From assembly GCF_030704535.1 (NCBI RefSeq), contig NC_081812.1, positions 18,485,501 to 18,549,500 of the forward strand: a stretch of 64,000 nucleotides of DNA. The letters are read 5' to 3'. Below the pieces are notes generated by a model, which was given only the letters and a program-made list of their open reading frames with translations, was not told the DNA's origin and made no database searches. The stretch is from Vitis vinifera (Eukaryota > Streptophyta > Magnoliopsida > Vitales > Vitaceae). The position numbers and the translations under genes are program-made. Positions 61,201 through 64,000 of the stretch are shown piece by piece (position 1 is the stretch's first letter; each line of letters begins with the position of its first letter).

Positions 61201-62591
61201 TCTTGCTGGCAGCGGTACCTCCACTATAGCCTGGAGTGTCGTCTCGCACCCCCCAGCATTGGGAACACCCCTCCCCCCCTTCCCCTGCCGCACAATGAAA
61301 AGCCCCCCCACCCCGCCCCCAAAACGCTGCAAATCCCGTCGTTCCGGTGGCAGCACCTCCCCGGCGCTGGGAACCCTGCCCACCCCCCTCCCCTTCTGCG
61401 CAATTAAAAGACCCCCCATCCCCCTGCGCTGGAAACCTCCCAACCTCACCCCCAAAACATTGCAAATCCCCGTCACCAACCCCCCGCTTGCAAAGTCCCG
61501 TCGCTCCCCATCCCCGGCGGCGCATTGGAAAGCTCCCCCACTCGACGACAAAAAGCCCTCCCACGACGTTGGAAACCTCCCAAAGAGCCTTGCCTTCCAT
61601 TTTTGTTTTTTAAAATTTAATTTTGATGTTTTATATTTAATTTCTTAATATTTTATTGATTATAATTGTAGTGATATGTTTAATATTTTTTTTTGTTTTA
61701 TTTATTGCACATTGAAATTTTAATTTATTGAAAATATTGGGTTGATTAACATCTACACGTAAAAAATTTTGTGAAAAAACTCAACAAACATAATAGATAC
61801 TGTCAAAATTTAAATAGAATTTATTATTTTTATTTATTAATTTTTTAAATTTTAATAATATATAAAATATATATTTATAACGTCACCGGTTCGACCGTCG
61901 GTCCGACTAGTGAACCGTGAACCGGTAACTTTTCCGGTTCAATGACCGGTCCGGTTCTAAAAACATTGGTATGGAGATAGGAAGTGGGTAAAGTTGGAGA
62001 GAGAGGAGAACCAATTGAGGGTTTCACAAAGGGTAAGTGGAGAAAAAGGTGGTTAAATTTTTATTTTATTTTTTTACCTTTAAAAAGAGAAAAATTCATG
62101 TGCATATGTTAAAAGGAACCAGGTCAGCAGCTGCTTGTGTTGGAACCACATTTGGGAAGAACATGTGTATAAGGTTTTGGAACTTTTGTTAACCAAACAT
62201 AAAGAAAATCCATGTTTGAACTCGAAATGCATTTCTGGCTGTTTTAGAAGCTCCTCCAGACAGGTGTATGACATTAAGTTTTGGATTGGCCCAATTTCAA
62301 ATTACCCAAGGACATACAATTCATCCATGCACCGAAACATACATTATTATTATTATTTTTTTTTATGGGCTTCTACCTGCATAACATAACTGGCTGCTCT
62401 TTCTTTGTTAGAGATAATCATGGCCAGAACCAAAATAGGCACACCATTAACTTGATTAAAACCCTTCTTTAATTTGTTTTCCCTTGTCTTTGGGCAGGTC
62501 TGAGTTCATATTTATCAATCCAAACTCTAAAGGGCAGTGTGGTTGTGGTGAATCTTTCATGACAACAGGCAATCCTGGAGCTGCTAAGTAG
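58244..62591 (+). CDS. ISCA1: Mitochondrial iron-sulfur assembly protein IscA-like 1
   Basis: This A-type Fe-S carrier is the partner type of ISCA2 in mitochondrial [4Fe-4S] cluster formation. Three exons, 58244-58433, 59749-59866 and 62498-62591, give 133 aa with correct phases and GT-AG introns. Residues 1-20 form an Ala-rich, basic presequence ([14 protein letters not shown]...RR). The core reads [36 protein letters not shown] with Cys53, [18 protein letters not shown], and [16 protein letters not shown] with Cys117 and Cys119, so all three ligand cysteines are intact. The Cys-Gly-Cys form separates it from ISCA2. A more upstream in-frame ATG at 58163 would add 27 residues without targeting character, so I prefer 58244. 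Intron 2 (59867-62497) contains a CA-rich tract and a GC-rich inverted-repeat element. Confidence 0.94.
60220..60620. repeat. G-poor CA/CC-rich degenerate tract
   Basis: About 400 bases in ISCA1 intron 2 are dominated by CAC, CCA, ATC and ACC triplets and contain few G, unlike the AT-rich flanks. No strict period is visible. It may be a decayed simple or mini-satellite. Confidence 0.5.
60982..61965. mobile_element. Inverted-repeat DNA element with GC-rich centre in ISCA1 intron 2
   Basis: The left end (GGTTTTAAAAACCGGATTGG, 60982-61001, then ACCGACCGGTCATGG) matches the reverse complement of the right end (GTTTTTAGAACCGGACCGG, then TCATTGAACCGG, at 61933-61964), giving inverted ends of about 35-40 bases. 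Both ends carry further CCGGTT repeats. The centre (61120-61600) is strikingly C/G-rich for this genome and includes a 29-bp tandem unit (TACCTCCACTGTCGTCTTGC, then TGGAAGCGG) in about 2.6 copies from 61158. The part from 61605 is AT-rich. No transposase is present, so it is non-autonomous. No clear target duplication was found and the superfamily is unknown. Confidence 0.6.
61158..61234. repeat. 29-bp tandem repeat, about 2.6 copies
   Basis: Copies start at about 61158, 61187 and 61216. The first two differ at one base, and the third breaks off after TACCTCCACT. It is nested in the GC-rich inverted-repeat element. Confidence 0.85.
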
Positions 62592-63540
62592 GTTGGTGGT
62601 GAAGAATTATGGCAAAGTTGTACTTGGTGAGAGCTTCCACTATCCTGTTCCTTACCCTGTCAAGCCTTGCACTAACAGCTACGAACAATTGCTGCAAGAA
62701 TGGTAAAAGAATAAAAGCCTAGGAACACCTGGAAGTTCTATGATATTCTTTGTTAACATAATTATTACATCTGCACATAATCTTTATAATGTAAGACATC
62801 TCAGAACTATTGGCTTGTGGAAATTACAGAATGGAAAATATTTTTAATGGCAGTGCTTATATGGGCCTTCATTGTCCCCTTCTCCACAGGAGCTGAATAA
62901 ATTCTAGGATCATTGAGTTGTTCAGTGTTTTATAGGCCACATTTGTTACCTTAGCACGAAATGTTTTAAAATCTCCTCTTTAACTTAGAACCGTGGTCCA
63001 GGGATAGAAGAGCATTAATATTTTTCACATGAAGTGTGACTTGTATCTGATTGATACCTTTATGGTAGTTTATGGATTCCACCTGATGGACCCTGGTCCA
63101 TAACAGGATGTTTGAAGAATGAAATCTGCCCTGATTTTTTTGGTAAGGGAGGGGCATTATTTCGGAGGGTTTGATTTTATCTTTTAAAAAATGCTGAAAA
63201 ATATTGTGTAATGGTGGTGTGACAGTGTGACACCATCCCATTTTAATTTGCCGCTTTCTAGTATACGATATACAAATGTATCCTACCATTACATTCTCCC
63301 CAATACAATCTCATGCTTGCATTAGTGACGCTGGGTAAATGGTATATAAATGTCAATTTTCTCAGAGTTAGATACTTATATGTAATATAAATCTCATTTT
63401 TAAAATTTTTAATTATTATAAAGATATATTTAAAAATTGAAAAAAAAACTAATATTTTTCATATCATATTTTTTAGAATTTTTTTTATCTTAAATTTATT
63501 AAGAATGAATTAATTTAAACTTTAAAAAAACTTATTTTTA
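62592..63540. other. ISCA1 3' flank
   Basis: Contains the presumed ISCA1 3' UTR, then AT-rich sequence. No supported gene. Confidence 0.5.
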
Positions 63541-64000
63541 TGTGGACCCCGCATTTCGATCGCTCGATGCGTTTCCCACTCGAATGGCGAGCTCGATTTT
63601 TATTTGAAAAAAAATTGATTTTTATTTATTAAAAGGAAATGACTTAGAGTCGTCACTTATTTTTGTTTTATTTTTAAAAGGGTAAACAAAATAAGAAAGA
63701 AAAACCTTAAGTGTGACTCCTTATTTTGGAAAAGACGGTCTGCGAAAAACCGGGTCGGGTTCGGGGGTCAGGTTACTTATCGGGAAGGTACGGTAAGAAC
63801 CGTAGCACCCTTCTAAGTCCCTAAAGTCGGATCTCTACTAATAAAATGAAGCAATCATGGCAATTGATGAGGGAATCAATGAATACTCAAAGTGATCATG
63901 CACACATAAAAGTCGAGACATGCATAGACAACGATTAGAGGAAAATGGGTACATACCTGGGCAACGAGCCACCATGCGCTATCAATAGAGGGGGGTTAGT
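63541..64000 (+). mobile_element. Gypsy-type LTR start, cut by the window edge
   Basis: The segment opens with TGTGGACCCCGCATTTCG and shows phrases I associate with a high-copy grape LTR: GACTTAGAGTCGTCACTTAT (63642-63661), AAAACCGGGTCGGGTTCGGG and GGTTACTTATCGGGAAGGTA. The composition changes abruptly from the AT-rich flank. The other end and any coding part are outside the window. Orientation is uncertain because only one edge is seen. Confidence 0.6.

Noticed and set aside
61126-61648. Long overlapping open frames on both strands in the GC-rich block
   Set aside because: High GC removes stop codons. The proteins are Pro/Gly-rich without recognisable domains and fall within a transposon-like element in an intron.
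44702-62591. Bacterial origin or recent horizontal transfer of FtsZ and IscA genes
   Set aside because: They are spliced, have N-terminal targeting sequences and match plant nuclear gene structure. They are old endosymbiont-derived genes.
1-64000. CRISPR array, operon, phage or bacterial defence system
   Set aside because: No regularly spaced identical repeats or prokaryotic gene layout. All supported genes are plant nuclear genes.

Overview
This is a nuclear chromosome segment from a flowering plant, probably a woody eudicot. The retroelement families and protein sequences look like grapevine (Vitis) to me, but no database search was possible. The background is AT-rich, the genes are split by GT-AG introns, and the introns hold LINE, Copia, Gypsy and DNA-transposon debris. 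Nothing prokaryotic is present. The bacterial-looking proteins (FtsZ, two IscA types, uL1-type ribosomal protein) are ordinary plant nuclear genes with introns.

I reconstructed nine protein-coding genes, checking splice phases by exon length. Left to right they are: the 5' part of GNA1 (minus, runs off the left edge); ISCA2, a mitochondrial IscA-like 2 protein (plus); RPL10A/uL1 (minus); QCR9, subunit 9 of respiratory complex III (minus); CIA1/CIAO1, a cytosolic Fe-S assembly WD40 protein (plus); BIC1, a cryptochrome inhibitor (minus, single exon); a DYW-class PPR RNA-editing protein (plus, single exon); FtsZ2, a plastid-division GTPase (minus, 11 kb with large introns); and ISCA1, a mitochondrial IscA-like 1 protein (plus).

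Layout: GNA1/ISCA2 is a divergent pair sharing about 1 kb, with clustered site II (TGGGCC/T) motifs on the GNA1 side. ISCA2 and RPL10A converge. QCR9 and CIA1 diverge across about 4.5 kb that contains an LTR-like insertion. A gag-only Gypsy derivative lies between CIA1 and BIC1. PPR and FtsZ2 converge. FtsZ2 and ISCA1 diverge. The window ends in what looks like the edge of a Gypsy-type LTR.

Functionally, three genes serve iron-sulfur cluster assembly in two compartments (ISCA1 and ISCA2 in mitochondria, CIA1 in the cytosol), and QCR9 belongs to the Rieske-containing cytochrome bc1 complex. I regard this as a curious neighbourhood, not a proven cluster. Other points of interest are a GC-AG intron in RPL10A, exons that begin with a perfect or near-perfect 5' splice motif, a splice donor embedded in a CT microsatellite in FtsZ2, a GC-rich inverted-repeat element inside ISCA1, and light-type G-box/ACGT motifs upstream of BIC1. 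I did not find a convincing wholly new system.
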